From: Xenophilus aerolatus
Lineage (GTDB): Bacteria > Pseudomonadota > Gammaproteobacteria > Burkholderiales > Burkholderiaceae_C
Assembly (NCBI GenBank): GCA_030418545.1
Contig: QAIB01000003.1
Location: forward strand, 124,001-188,000
Direction of reading: 5' to 3'
Length of the DNA stretch: 64,000 nucleotides
Both the position numbers and the translations under genes were made by a program. Of the stretch, positions 16,231 to 25,768 are shown one piece after another. Position 1 is the stretch's first letter, and the number at the start of each line of letters is the position of its first letter. Below the pieces are notes generated by a model. That model searched no databases and had not been told where the DNA came from. It saw nothing but the letters and a program-made list of their open reading frames with translations.

Positions 16231-18642
16231 TCAGTTGCGGAACATGTCGAGGATGCGGTTGCGCTCCTCGGTGCCGCCACCGCCACCACCGCTGCCGGCC
16301 GGCGAAGCATTCGGATCGGCCGTGGCCGGTGCTGCGGCTTCGACGCCCAGCGTGGACACGGCGCGGCCCGGCGTGTAGTCGTCGAAGTACCACTCGCCAC
16401 CGACCTGCACGACGCCCGCGGGCGGCGGCAGCTCGGCCACAGGCACGCCCTTGAGCGCGGTCTGCATGAAGCTGATCCAGATCGGCAGGCTCAGCCCGCC
16501 ACCGGTTTCGCGGTCGCCGAGCTTGCGTGGCGTGTCGTAGCCCATCCAGACGACGGCGGCGATGGTCGGCTGGAAGCCGGCGAACCACGCGTCGAGCGAG
16601 TCGTTGGTCGTGCCCGTCTTGCCGTACAGGTCGGTGCGCTTGAGCGTGGCCTGCGCCTTGGCGGCCGTGCCGCCGCTGGCGACGGACTGCAGCAGACTGT
16701 CCATGATGAAGGCGTTGCGCTGCGGGATGGCGCGCATCGATTCATTGAGCAGCGGGGGCTGCACGTCGACCAGCACCTTGTCCTTGTGGTCGGTGATCTT
16801 GGTGATGAGGTAGGGAGTGACGCGGTAGCCGCCGTTGGCGAACACCGAGTAGGCGGTGGCCATCTGCATGGGCGTGACCGAGCCGGCGCCCAATGCCATG
16901 GGCAGGTAGGCCGGGTGCTTCTCACGCTCGAAGCCGAAGTTGCCGATCCAGTCCTGCGCGTAGCGCGTGCCGATCGATTGCAGGATGCGGATCGACACCA
17001 TGTTCTTCGACTTCATCAGTGCCCGCCGCAGCGACATGGGGCCTTCGAAGGTGCCGTCGTAGTTCTTGGGTTCCCAAGGCTGCCCGCCCGTGGTGCCGCC
17101 GTCGAAGAACAAGGGGCCGTCGTTCACCACGGTGCTGGGCATGAAGCCCTTTTCAAGCGCCGCCGAGTAGATGAAGGGCTTGAAGCTCGACCCTGGCTGG
17201 CGCCAGGCCTGCGTGACGTGGTTGAACTTGTTCTTGCCGAAGTCGAAGCCGCCGACGAGAGCCTTCACGGCGCCGTCGCGCGGGTCGAGCGCGATGAAGG
17301 CTCCCTCCACCTCGGGCAGTTGCGTGATTTCCCAGTTGTTCTTGGGCGTCTTGACCACGCGGATCACGGCGCCACGGCGGATCTTGATGTTCGGCGGGGC
17401 CTTGTCGGACAGGCCGGACTGCGCGGGGCGCAGGCCCTCGCCCGTGATCTGCACCGCGTCGCCGTTGGCGCGCACGGCGTCGATCTGCTTGGCGTTGGCC
17501 TTGAGCACCACGGCCGACATCACGTCGCCGTTGTCGGGGTGTTCGGCCAGTACCTCGTCGACCGCGTCGTCGACGTCCTTGGGGTCGGTCGGCAGATCGA
17601 TGAACTTCTCGGGGCCGCGATAGATCTGCCGGCGCTCGTAATCCATGATGCCCTTGCGCAGCGCCGTGTACGCCGCGGTCTGGTCGGCGGCGACGACCGA
17701 GGTGTAGACCTTCAGGCCGCGGGTGTAGGTGCTGTCGCCGTACTGGGCGTACATCAGCTGGCGCACCGTCTCCGCGACGTATTCGGCATGCAGGCGGCCG
17801 GGCTCCTGGCCGTCGCGCAGATGGAGTTCTTCCTTGCGGGCGACTTCGGCTTCCTGCTCGGTGATGAAGCCGGCCTCGACCATGCGGTCGATCACGTAGA
17901 GCTGCCGGCCGCGCGCGCGCGACGGGTTGTTGACCGGGTTGTTGGCCCCCGGCGCCTTGGGCAGGCCCGCGAGCATGGCGGCCTGCGCGATGCTGATGTC
18001 CTTCAGCGGCTTGCCGAAGTAGGCTTCCGAAGCGGCGGCGAAGCCGTAGGCCCGGTTGCCCAGGTAGATCTGGTTCAGGTAGATCTCGAAGATCTGGTCC
18101 TTCGTCAGCTGGTGCTCGAGCTTGAAGGTGAGCAGGATCTCGTAGATCTTGCGGGTGAGGGTTTTCTCCGAGCTCAGGTAGACATTGCGTGCCACCTGCA
18201 TCGAGATGGTCGACGCGCCCTGGCTCTTGATGCGGTTGAGGTTGGCCAGGCCGGCGCGGATCACGCCCTTGTAGTCGACACCGCCATGCGTGTAGAAGCG
18301 CGCGTCTTCCGCGGCCAGCACGGCGTCCTTCATCACCTTGGGAATGGTGGAGATGGGCGTGAGGTTGCGGCGCTCCTCGCCGAATTCGCCCATCAGCACG
18401 CCGTCGGAGGTGAACACCCGCAGCGGCAACTTGGGCCGGTAGTCGGCCAGGTCCGACACATCGGGAAGGTTGGGGTAGGCCACGGCCAGCGCCACCGCGA
18501 CCACGATCAGCACCGAAGCGAGCCCTGCCAGCAGGATCCCGGTCGTCCAGGCGAAGAAGCGCAGGAGCCAGGTCAGCCAGGTCGCGCGCTTCGGGGGAGG
18601 AGGGGTCTTTGCAGGCCCGGAGGCGCGCGGTGTGTCGGGCAT
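16231..18642 (-). CDS. mrcA: penicillin-binding protein 1A, bifunctional transglycosylase/transpeptidase
   Basis: A class A PBP of 803 aa that polymerises and cross-links peptidoglycan. A cytoplasmic Pro-rich tail and one membrane anchor (about 22-56) precede the GT51 glycosyltransferase domain, with catalytic Glu112 in AAEDARFYTHGGVD and the EIYLNQIYLGNRAYG block. The transpeptidase domain has the SxxK serine Ser485 in PGSSFKPF, an SKN-like MKSKNMVS motif, and the KTG triad at Lys675 in YGKTGTTNDS. A Gly-rich tail with GGGGGG follows. The gene is divergent from the pilMNOPQ operon, the usual neighbour in proteobacteria. Confidence 0.96.
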   Translation of the reverse strand: MPDTPRASGPAKTPPPPKRATWLTWLLRFFAWTTGILLAGLASVLIVVAVALAVAYPNLPDVSDLADYRPKLPLRVFTSDGVLMGEFGEERRNLTPISTIPKVMKDAVLAAEDARFYTHGGVDYKGVIRAGLANLNRIKSQGASTISMQVARNVYLSSEKTLTRKIYEILLTFKLEHQLTKDQIFEIYLNQIYLGNRAYGFAAASEAYFGKPLKDISIAQAAMLAGLPKAPGANNPVNNPSRARGRQLYVIDRMVEAGFITEQEAEVARKEELHLRDGQEPGRLHAEYVAETVRQLMYAQYGDSTYTRGLKVYTSVVAADQTAAYTALRKGIMDYERRQIYRGPEKFIDLPTDPKDVDDAVDEVLAEHPDNGDVMSAVVLKANAKQIDAVRANGDAVQITGEGLRPAQSGLSDKAPPNIKIRRGAVIRVVKTPKNNWEITQLPEVEGAFIALDPRDGAVKALVGGFDFGKNKFNHVTQAWRQPGSSFKPFIYSAALEKGFMPSTVVNDGPLFFDGGTTGGQPWEPKNYDGTFEGPMSLRRALMKSKNMVSIRILQSIGTRYAQDWIGNFGFEREKHPAYLPMALGAGSVTPMQMATAYSVFANGGYRVTPYLITKITDHKDKVLVDVQPPLLNESMRAIPQRNAFIMDSLLQSVASGGTAAKAQATLKRTDLYGKTGTTNDSLDAWFAGFQPTIAAVVWMGYDTPRKLGDRETGGGLSLPIWISFMQTALKGVPVAELPPPAGVVQVGGEWYFDDYTPGRAVSTLGVEAAAPATADPNASPAGSGGGGGGTEERNRILDMFRN

Positions 18643-18666
18643 GGAAAGAGCGGGAAGTGACCCGCC

Positions 18667-18672
18667 ATTATA
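18667..18672 (-). promoter_or_regulatory. consensus -10 element (TATAAT) upstream of mrcA
   Basis: A perfect TATAAT on the minus strand, 24 nt before the mrcA ATG and within GCTTTTTATAATGG. The -35 region (GCGGTT at 17 nt) is poor. In this GC-rich sequence a consensus hexamer at this distance is a credible promoter core. Confidence 0.5.
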
Positions 18673-18884
18673 AAAAGCGCACCCCTCGAAACCGCCGGCG
18701 CGCCGCCCTGAATGCCAATGGCTTCAAATTGTGACCAAAGTGGCAATCGGCGCGCGCAGCCGTCAGCTTTTGACAACGATTGCCGTGGTCGCCCTCCCAC
18801 AGAGCTTGGTTTTGCGCGCGCGCTGCTGATAGCATGCAACCACACGCAATTTTTGCCATTCGTTACAAACAGGCGGGATAGCTC

Positions 18885-19964
18885 TTGGTTGCCTTGGGTT
18901 CCTTGTTTCGTCGCCAGCCGGCGCCCCTGCTCGGCCTCGACGTCAGTTCCTCCAGCGTCAAGCTGGTCGAATTGACGCAGGACGCCGGTGGGAAGCTCGT
19001 GCTCGAGCGCTGCGCGATCGAGCCGCTTGAGCGTGGCTGGATCACCGATGGCAACGTCGAGAAATTCGACGAGGTGGCCGAGGCGGTGCGGCGGGTCGTC
19101 CGCAAGAGCGGCACGCGCACCAAGAATGCCGCCCTGGCGTTGCCGCCATCGGCCGTCATCACCAAGAAGATCATCCTGCCCGGCGGCATGAGCGAGCAGG
19201 AGCTCGAGCTGCAGGTCGAGTCGGAAGCCAACCAGTACATCCCTTTCTCGCTCGATGAAGTGAGCCTGGACTTCTGCGTCGTCGGCCCCAGTGCGGGCTC
19301 GTCCGACGATGTGGAGGTGCTCATCGCCGCTTCGCGCAAGGAAAAGGTGCAGGACCGCCAAGGCCTGGCCGAAGCCGCAGGCCTGAAGGCGTCGATCCTC
19401 GACGTCGAATCCTTCGCGTCCCGCCTCGCCACCTCGCGGCTGATCGAGCAACTGCCCGGCCAGGGCCAGGACGCCGTGGTGGCGCTCTTCGAAGTGGGTG
19501 CCTTCACCACCAGCATGCAGGTGCTGCGCAACCAGGAAGTGCTCTACGACCGCGACCAGGCCTTCGGCGGCGCCCAGCTGACCCAGCTCATCGTCCGCCA
19601 GTACGGTTTTTCCGCGGAAGAGGCGGAGTCGAAGAAGCGCAGCGGCGAACTGCCGGCGGACTACGCGGCCGGTGTGCTGAAGCCCTTCGTGGCCAGCATC
19701 GCGCAGGAAATCGCGCGTGCCTTGCAGTTCTTCTTCACCAGCACGCCGCACAACCGCGTCGATTACGTGCTCCTGGCCGGCGGCTCGGCCTCCCTGCCTG
19801 GGCTGACCAGCGCCGTGACGCGCCAGACCTCCTTCGCCTGCTCGCTGGTCAATCCCTTCGAAGGCATGGAGTTCGGCTCCGGCGTGCGCGAGAAGAAGGT
19901 GCGCCGCGAAGCGCCTTCGTACCTCACCTCGTGCGGCCTGGCGATGCGGAGGTTCCTGCAGTGA
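18885..19964 (+). CDS. pilM: type IV pilus inner-membrane platform protein PilM
   Basis: PilM is an actin-like cytoplasmic protein that binds the N-terminus of PilN and links the pilus motor to the alignment complex. The 359-aa protein opens VALGSLFRRQPAPLLGLDVSS, with the ATPase-fold phosphate loop LGLDVSSSSVKLVEL and a second loop LLAGGSASLPGL. The best start is TTG at 18885; no ATG fits the conserved N-terminus. Its TGA overlaps the GTG start of pilN. pilMNOPQ is a single operon with tight spacing. Confidence 0.94.
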   Translation: MVALGSLFRRQPAPLLGLDVSSSSVKLVELTQDAGGKLVLERCAIEPLERGWITDGNVEKFDEVAEAVRRVVRKSGTRTKNAALALPPSAVITKKIILPGGMSEQELELQVESEANQYIPFSLDEVSLDFCVVGPSAGSSDDVEVLIAASRKEKVQDRQGLAEAAGLKASILDVESFASRLATSRLIEQLPGQGQDAVVALFEVGAFTTSMQVLRNQEVLYDRDQAFGGAQLTQLIVRQYGFSAEEAESKKRSGELPADYAAGVLKPFVASIAQEIARALQFFFTSTPHNRVDYVLLAGGSASLPGLTSAVTRQTSFACSLVNPFEGMEFGSGVREKKVRREAPSYLTSCGLAMRRFLQ

Positions 19965-20575
19965 TCCTCATCAACCTGTTGCCGCACCGCGAGGCGGCAC
20001 GCAAGCGCCGGCGCGAGAACTTCTATGCCTCGCTGGGCGCGGCGGCGTTGATCGGAGGCTTGCTGGCCGGTGCAGGCTACGTGTGGCTGCAGACCCAGAT
20101 CACCGAGCAGCAGTCGAAGAACGGCTTCCTGCAGGCCGAAATCAAGAAGCTCGACAACGAGATCAAGGAAATCTCCACGCTGCAGGCCGAGATCACGGCC
20201 CTGAGCGCACGCCAGCAGGCGGTCGAAGACCTCCAGGGGGACCGCAATCTGCCGGTGCACCTGCTCAACGAGCTGGTGCGCCAACTCCCCGACGGCGTCT
20301 ACCTGACCAGCATGAAGGAGGACAACCGCACCGTCACGCTGCAGGGCATGGCGCAGTCGAACGAGCGTGTGTCCGAACTGCTGCGCAACCTCGGCAACAG
20401 CAGCCCCTGGCTGATCAAGCCGGAGCTGGTCGAGATCACCGCGGCCACCGTGGCGCTCTCCCAGCGCGACCAGCGTCGCGTGGCGAACTTCACGGTGCGG
20501 GTCGGCGTGAAGCGTCCGACGGATGACAAGAAGCCCGCAGCGGGCGCCGCGGCCCAGGCGGGCGCGAAGGGTTGA
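19961..20575 (+). CDS. pilN: type IV pilus alignment protein PilN
   Basis: PilN is a bitopic inner-membrane protein of the pilus alignment subcomplex. At 204 aa it starts with the conserved ILINLLPHREAARKRRRENF motif, which docks into PilM. A transmembrane helix (about 25-47) is followed by a coiled coil (QSKNGFLQAEIKKLDNEIKE) and a periplasmic fold. The start is GTG at 19961, overlapping the pilM stop (GTGA). Confidence 0.94.
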   Translation: MILINLLPHREAARKRRRENFYASLGAAALIGGLLAGAGYVWLQTQITEQQSKNGFLQAEIKKLDNEIKEISTLQAEITALSARQQAVEDLQGDRNLPVHLLNELVRQLPDGVYLTSMKEDNRTVTLQGMAQSNERVSELLRNLGNSSPWLIKPELVEITAATVALSQRDQRRVANFTVRVGVKRPTDDKKPAAGAAAQAGAKG

Positions 20576-20577
20576 AC

Positions 20578-21252
20578 ATGGCCACGCGACGCACCGCCCC
20601 CAAAGTGGACATTGCCGCCACGCTCCAGCGAACGGCCAACCAGTTCCGCGGACTGAACACCAGCGACCCGGCCGGCTGGCCGCCGGTGCCGCGCTACGTG
20701 CTGTGCGCAGCCGTCGCTGCCCTGGTCGTGGTGGCGCTGTGGTTCATCTGGCTGAGCGGCGTCAACGACGAACTCGAAGCCGAGCGCGGCAAGGAAACGG
20801 CGCTGCGCGCCGATTACCAGAAGAAGGTGGCGCAGGCCGTGAACCTCGACCTGCTGAAGAAGCAGCGCGAGCAGGTTCAGCAGTACGTCACGCTGCTCGA
20901 GAAACAACTGCCCAGCAAGGCCGAGATGGATGCCTTGCTGTCCGACATCAACCAGGCGGGCCTGGGCCGCAGCCTGCAATTCGAACTCTTCCGTCCGGGC
21001 CAGGTGGTGGTGCGTGACTACTACGCCGAGCTGCCCATCGCCGTGAGGGTCAGCGGCCGTTACCACGACATGGGGGCCTTCGTGGCCGACGTCGCCAACC
21101 TTTCGCGCATCGTGACTCTCAACAATCTGTCGATCTCGCCGCAGAAGGATGGAGCGCTGACGATGGATGCCACGGCGCGCACCTACCGCTACCTCGACGC
21201 CGAGGAGCAGGCCGCGCAGAGGCAGGCGACGGCGCAGGCGAAGAAGAAATGA
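20578..21252 (+). CDS. pilO: type IV pilus alignment protein PilO
   Basis: PilO pairs with PilN through the periplasmic domain. The 224-aa protein has a short cytoplasmic tail, one membrane helix (about 38-60, VLCAAVAALVVVALWFIWLSG), a coiled coil (to about 110) and a ferredoxin-like periplasmic domain. The ATG at 20578 lies 2 bp after the pilN stop; a TTG at 20572 is a less likely alternative. The stop overlaps pilP (ATGA). Confidence 0.94.
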   Translation: MATRRTAPKVDIAATLQRTANQFRGLNTSDPAGWPPVPRYVLCAAVAALVVVALWFIWLSGVNDELEAERGKETALRADYQKKVAQAVNLDLLKKQREQVQQYVTLLEKQLPSKAEMDALLSDINQAGLGRSLQFELFRPGQVVVRDYYAELPIAVRVSGRYHDMGAFVADVANLSRIVTLNNLSISPQKDGALTMDATARTYRYLDAEEQAAQRQATAQAKKK

Positions 21253-21788
21253 AGGCCCGGTACTTTCCGCTGTGGGTCCTCGCGACCGTGACCCTGGCCG
21301 GCTGCTTCGGCTCGGAGCAGGACGACCTGCGCACCTGGATGCGCGAGCAGCGTGCCCAGGTCAAGCCGCGGGTCACGCCCATTACCGAACCCACCAAGTT
21401 CACGCCGCAGCCGTACACCGAAGGGGCCGCCGTGGAGCCCTTCAGCAGCGTCAAGCTGACCCAGGCCCTGCGCCGCGATTCGAGCCAGCCGGGCAATTCC
21501 GACCTCATCGCGCCCGAGCTGTCGCGGCGCAAGGAAGCGCTCGAGGCCTTCCCCCTCGACTCGATGGCCATGGTCGGCAGCCTCAACCGGAACGGACAAC
21601 GCGTCGCGCTGGTCAGTGTGGACAAGCTGCTGTACCAGGTGCGCGTCGGCAACCACCTGGGCCTGAACTACGGGCGCGTCACCCGCATCGACGAAACGGA
21701 ACTCGGCTTGCGTGAAATCGTGCAGGACGCTGCCGGCGAATGGATCGAGCGTACGGCCACGCTGCAACTGCAAGAGAGGTCGAAATGA
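21249..21788 (+). CDS. pilP: type IV pilus lipoprotein PilP
   Basis: PilP is an inner-membrane lipoprotein that joins PilNO to the PilQ secretin. The 179-aa product has a signal peptide with lipobox TLAGC (Cys19), a disordered linker, and a C-terminal beta domain (MAMVGSLNRNGQRVALVSVDKLLYQVRVGNHLG) that binds the PilQ N-domain. It overlaps pilO and pilQ by 4 bp each. Confidence 0.94.
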   Translation: MKARYFPLWVLATVTLAGCFGSEQDDLRTWMREQRAQVKPRVTPITEPTKFTPQPYTEGAAVEPFSSVKLTQALRRDSSQPGNSDLIAPELSRRKEALEAFPLDSMAMVGSLNRNGQRVALVSVDKLLYQVRVGNHLGLNYGRVTRIDETELGLREIVQDAAGEWIERTATLQLQERSK

Positions 21789-23953
21789 ATCCCCTAGCGA
21801 AGAAGAATATGCGCACTCTCAACTGGTTGCGTGCGGCCGGCCTCTGTGTTGTGGCCCTGGGTGCCGCAGCTGTGGCCCACGCGCAGAACGCCATCGAGGC
21901 GGTCACCAGCTCCATGCAATCGGGCGCCGAAGTGGTGCGGATCGATCTCGCGCAGCCGCTGGCGGCCGTGCCCGACGGATTCGTGGTCCAGAACCCCGCC
22001 CGCATCGCACTCGATTTCCCCGGCGTGACGAATGCCATCGGACGCTCCGCCCTGGACATGAACCAGGGGAACCTGCGCTCAGTCAATGTGGTCCAGGCCG
22101 GTGAGCGCACGCGCCTCGTGCTCAACCTCAAGCAGGCGGCCGCCTACCGCGCCGAGATCCAGGGCAAGTCCCTGCTCGTCGTGCTGGATCCCGTGCCGGG
22201 CGCCGCACTGGTCGCCTCGGCGCAGTCGAGCTTCGCCGAGACGCGCAACCGCGACAGCCTGCCGCTCAAGGACATCGATTTCCGCCTGGGCCCCGACAAC
22301 ACGGGCCGCGTGATCGTCGACCTGCCGAACAACCAGGTCGGCGTCGACGTGCGCCCGCAGGGCCGCAACCTCGTGGTGGAGTTCACCAAGTCGACCCTGT
22401 CCGAAGGCCTGCGCCGTCGCCTGGACGTGGCGGACTTCAACACGCCGGTGCAGTTCATCAACACGCAGCAGGTGGGCGACCGCGTGCGCATGACCATCGA
22501 GCCGCGTGGCGAGTGGGAGCACAGCGCCTACCAGAGCGACAACCAGTTCGTCGTCGAAGTCCGTCCGCGCAAGGTCGATCCGACCAAGCTGACGCAGGGC
22601 GTGGGCTACAACGGCGAGAAGCTGTCGCTGAACTTCCAGAACATCGAGATCCGCTCCCTGCTGCAGGTCATCGCGGACTTCACGAACTTCAACATCGTGA
22701 CCTCTGACTCGGTCACCGGCTCGCTGACCTTGCGCCTGAAGGACGTGCCCTGGGACCAGGCCCTGGACATCATCATGCAGGCCAAGAACCTCGGCATGCG
22801 CAAGAACGGCACTGTGCTGTGGATTGCGCCCAAGGACGAGATCAACGCCAAGGAGAAGATGGAGTTCGAGGCCCGCGCGGCCATCGAGAACCTCGAGCCT
22901 CTGCGGACCCAGTCCTTCCAGCTGAACTACACCAAGGCGATCGCCATTGCGCAGGGCCTCACGGGCACGGGGCAAGGCGCCGGTGGCGGTGGCGGCTCCG
23001 GCACGACCACCCGCATCCTGAGCCCGCGCGGCAGCGTCATCGCCGAATCGCGCACCAACCAGCTTTTCGTCTCGGACATCCCGTCCAAGCTCGCCCAGGT
23101 GGCCGAGCTGATCCAGAAGCTCGACGTCCCCGTGCGCCAGGTCATGATCGAGGCGCGCATCGTCGAGGCGTCCGACACCTTCGGCAAGTCGCTCGGCGCT
23201 CGCCTGGGCGGCGGCGCGATCAACCGGCGCAACTCCTTCGGCACCTGGCCGTCGGTCACCGGCGGCGGGACCACCTCGACCACGACCAACGGCGTGACCA
23301 CGTCGACCACGACGAGCCCGACGGTGAATTTCGCCTCGCCGACGCTGAGCAACCTGATCAACCTGCCGGCGGGTGACGCCGGCGGTACCGGCAACGCGGC
23401 CGGCGCCTTCACCCTGGCGCTGTTCAATTCGAGCTTCTCGCGCATGCTGAACCTCGAGATCTCCGCGCTCGAGGCCGATGGCAAGGGCAAGCTGATCTCC
23501 AGCCCGCGCGTCATCACGGCCGACCAGACCAAGGCGCTGATCGAGCAGGGCGAGGAAATCCCCTACCAGCAGGCCACCTCCAGCGGCGCGACCTCGATCT
23601 CCTTCCGCAAGGCGGTGCTGAAGCTCGAAGTCACGCCGCAGATCACGCCCGAGGGCAACATCATCCTGACGCTCGACGTGAGCAAGGATGCCCGCGGCGT
23701 GAACACGACGGCCGGCCCGGCCATCAACACCAAGCACGTGCAGACCGAGGTGCTGGTCGAGAACGGCGGCACGGTGGTGATCGGTGGTATCTTCGAACTC
23801 ACCGAAACCAACGACGAATCGCGGATTCCGGTGCTGGGTGAGGCGCCCATCATTGGCGCACTGTTCCGCAATCGCGAGCGCGTTGCCAACAAGACCGAAA
23901 TGCTCGTCTTTATCACGCCGAAGATGATCACCGACCGCAACGCGGCGCGCTGA
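21785..23953 (+). CDS. pilQ: type IV pilus outer-membrane secretin PilQ
   Basis: PilQ forms the outer-membrane gate for type IV pili. The 722-aa protein has a signal peptide (cleavage near AHAQN), two AMIN domains (about 35-135 and 155-260) that bind peptidoglycan, an STN/N0 domain (about 285-350, [20 protein letters not shown]), a secretin N domain and the secretin barrel (about 530-720, [19 protein letters not shown]). Two low-complexity inserts stand out: a Gly/Thr run near 400 and a Ser/Thr run ([19 protein letters not shown]) near 493. The ATG at 21785 overlaps pilP; an in-frame ATG at 21740 lacks a signal peptide. Confidence 0.95.
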   Translation: MNPLAKKNMRTLNWLRAAGLCVVALGAAAVAHAQNAIEAVTSSMQSGAEVVRIDLAQPLAAVPDGFVVQNPARIALDFPGVTNAIGRSALDMNQGNLRSVNVVQAGERTRLVLNLKQAAAYRAEIQGKSLLVVLDPVPGAALVASAQSSFAETRNRDSLPLKDIDFRLGPDNTGRVIVDLPNNQVGVDVRPQGRNLVVEFTKSTLSEGLRRRLDVADFNTPVQFINTQQVGDRVRMTIEPRGEWEHSAYQSDNQFVVEVRPRKVDPTKLTQGVGYNGEKLSLNFQNIEIRSLLQVIADFTNFNIVTSDSVTGSLTLRLKDVPWDQALDIIMQAKNLGMRKNGTVLWIAPKDEINAKEKMEFEARAAIENLEPLRTQSFQLNYTKAIAIAQGLTGTGQGAGGGGGSGTTTRILSPRGSVIAESRTNQLFVSDIPSKLAQVAELIQKLDVPVRQVMIEARIVEASDTFGKSLGARLGGGAINRRNSFGTWPSVTGGGTTSTTTNGVTTSTTTSPTVNFASPTLSNLINLPAGDAGGTGNAAGAFTLALFNSSFSRMLNLEISALEADGKGKLISSPRVITADQTKALIEQGEEIPYQQATSSGATSISFRKAVLKLEVTPQITPEGNIILTLDVSKDARGVNTTAGPAINTKHVQTEVLVENGGTVVIGGIFELTETNDESRIPVLGEAPIIGALFRNRERVANKTEMLVFITPKMITDRNAAR

Positions 23954-23976
23954 GTGCGCCGCGTGCCCGCGCGCGT

Positions 23977-24525
23977 GTGACGGCACTCGCTCTGGTGGGT
24001 CTGCCCGGTTCGGGCAAGTCGGCCGTCGGCAGGCGGCTGGCGCAACGGCTCGACGTTCCCTTCGTCGACAGCGACCAGGTCATCGAGCAGCGCATCGGCT
24101 GCTCCATCCGCGAATTCTTCGAGCGCGAAGGCGAAGCGCGCTTCCGCGACCTCGAAGCCCAGGTGATTGCCGAGCTCGGCCGCGCTGCGGCCGGCGTGGT
24201 GGCCACGGGCGGCGGCGCGGTGCTGCGCCCGGCCAACCGCGACAGCCTGCGCGCCCATTTCCACGTGATCTACCTGCAGTCCGCGCCGGAGGACCTGTAC
24301 CGGCGCCTGCGGCACGACGTCAAGCGGCCGCTGCTGCAGGTGGCCGATCCGCTCGGGCGCCTGCGCGAGCTGCACGCCGCGCGGGACCCGCTCTACCGCG
24401 AGACGGCGCACCGCATCGTCGAGACCGGCAAGCCGTCGGTCGGGGCGCTGGTGCAGTCCATCGTGGCCACGCTCGAAGGTGCGGGCCTGAGCGTGGCGCC
24501 CGCTTCGCCCGCCGCGCCCTGCTGA
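23977..24525 (+). CDS. aroK: shikimate kinase
   Basis: AroK phosphorylates shikimate in the chorismate pathway. The 182-aa protein has the P-loop GLPGSGKS (residues 8-15), the shikimate-binding [12 protein letters not shown] and [10 protein letters not shown] motifs, and the LID-region [13 protein letters not shown]. The start is GTG at 23977 ([15 protein letters not shown]), 23 bp after pilQ. pilQ-aroK-aroB linkage is widespread in proteobacteria. Confidence 0.94.
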   Translation: MTALALVGLPGSGKSAVGRRLAQRLDVPFVDSDQVIEQRIGCSIREFFEREGEARFRDLEAQVIAELGRAAAGVVATGGGAVLRPANRDSLRAHFHVIYLQSAPEDLYRRLRHDVKRPLLQVADPLGRLRELHAARDPLYRETAHRIVETGKPSVGALVQSIVATLEGAGLSVAPASPAAPC

Positions 24526-24586
24526 CGCCGCCCTCGCCGGGTGCGCCGACTTGGCCCGCGCCCTCGAGGGTCGATGCGCCCGCCAC

Positions 24587-24592
24587 TACACT
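24587..24592 (+). promoter_or_regulatory. candidate -10 element (TACACT) of aroB
   Basis: TACACT lies 7 nt before the aroB ATG in the 74-bp aroK-aroB gap, with TCGAGG 17 nt upstream as a weak -35. It is one of several such hexamers at near-leaderless distance. Confidence 0.3.
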
Positions 24593-24599
24593 TCCCGCC

Positions 24600-25703
24600 A
24601 TGTCTTCCGTCTCCATCGCCGCGCCCGAGCGCGTCGGCATCGACCTGGGCGAGCGCAGCTACTCGATCGTGATCGGCCCCGGCCTGATCGCGGACCCTGC
24701 AAGCTATGCCGATCTGCCCGCCTCGGCGACGGCCCTGGTCGTGACCAACACCACCGTCGCGCCGCTCTATGCGCAGGCCGTGCGCGACGCGCTCGCGCAG
24801 CGCTTCCGTGCCGTGCGGGTGCTCGAATTGCCCGATGGCGAAGCGCACAAGAACTGGGAGACCCTGAACCTCGTCTTCGACGCGCTGCTGGCCCATGGTG
24901 CCGACCGCAAGACGGTGCTGTTCGCCCTCGGTGGCGGCGTGGTGGGCGACATGACCGGTTTCGCCGCCGCCAGCTACATGCGCGGCGTGCCCTTCGTGCA
25001 GCTGCCCACGACGCTGCTGGCGCAGGTGGATTCGTCCGTCGGCGGCAAGACGGCCATCAACCACCCGCTGGGCAAGAACATGATCGGCGCCTTCTACCAG
25101 CCGCAGCTGGTGCTGTGCGACCTCGACACGCTGCAGACGCTGCCGCAGCGCGAGATCGCGGCCGGCCTGGCCGAGATCATCAAGTACGGGCCCATCGCCG
25201 ACCTAGCCTTCCTCGACTGGATCGAGGCGAACATCGAGGCCCTCGTGGCGCGTGACGCCCCCGCGCTGGCCCACGCCGTGCGGCGCAGCTGCGAGATCAA
25301 GGCGGCGGTCGTGGGGCAGGACGAGCGCGAAGCGGGGCTGCGCGCCATCCTCAATTTCGGCCACACCTTCGGCCATGCGATCGAGTCCGGCCTGGGCTAC
25401 GGCGAATGGCTGCACGGCGAGGCCGTGGGTTGCGGCATGGTCATGGCGGCCCACCTGTCCGAAAAGCTGGGCGGCGTCGATGCCGCCTTCGTGCGCCGGC
25501 TCACCGCGTTGATCGAGCGCGCCGGCCTGCCGGTGCGTGCCCCGGACCTGGGCGCGGAGCGCTACCTGTCGCTCATGCGGGTCGACAAGAAGTCCGAGGC
25601 CGGCGAGATCCGATTCGTGGTCATCGACCGGCCCGGCTCGGCCGTGCTGCGCCCGGCGCCCGACGCCCTCGTGCGCGAGGTGCTGGCCGAATGCTGTGCG
25701 TGA
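24600..25703 (+). CDS. aroB: 3-dehydroquinate synthase
   Basis: AroB makes 3-dehydroquinate from DAHP, the second step of the shikimate pathway, using NAD and a metal ion. The 367-aa protein contains the NAD-binding [19 protein letters not shown], the substrate block [22 protein letters not shown], and the metal ligands in LAEIIKYG (Glu), [10 protein letters not shown] (His) and [10 protein letters not shown] (His). The ATG at 24600 matches the family length. It follows aroK after 74 bp. Confidence 0.96.
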   Translation: MSSVSIAAPERVGIDLGERSYSIVIGPGLIADPASYADLPASATALVVTNTTVAPLYAQAVRDALAQRFRAVRVLELPDGEAHKNWETLNLVFDALLAHGADRKTVLFALGGGVVGDMTGFAAASYMRGVPFVQLPTTLLAQVDSSVGGKTAINHPLGKNMIGAFYQPQLVLCDLDTLQTLPQREIAAGLAEIIKYGPIADLAFLDWIEANIEALVARDAPALAHAVRRSCEIKAAVVGQDEREAGLRAILNFGHTFGHAIESGLGYGEWLHGEAVGCGMVMAAHLSEKLGGVDAAFVRRLTALIERAGLPVRAPDLGAERYLSLMRVDKKSEAGEIRFVVIDRPGSAVLRPAPDALVREVLAECCA

Positions 25704-25711
25704 GCATCTCG

Positions 25712-25768
25712 TTGCTACGAAATCGATAGCTGCTCGCGCAAGCGGGGCGGGCGCTGGAGCCTGATTCG
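25712..25768 (+). repeat. dispersed repeat, copy R3, abutting the dgt start codon
   Basis: TTGCTAC, 7 nt, ATAGCTGCT, GCGC-rich middle, then GCGCTGGAGCCTGATTCG. The last base touches the ATG of the next gene. GGAG at 25756-25759 is 9 nt from that ATG, so the element probably provides its ribosome-binding site. Confidence 0.82.

Noticed and set aside
18770-18775. Perfect TTGACA upstream of pilM
   Set aside because: The sequence 16-18 nt downstream (CCTCCC) is not a -10 element, so it is not called a promoter.
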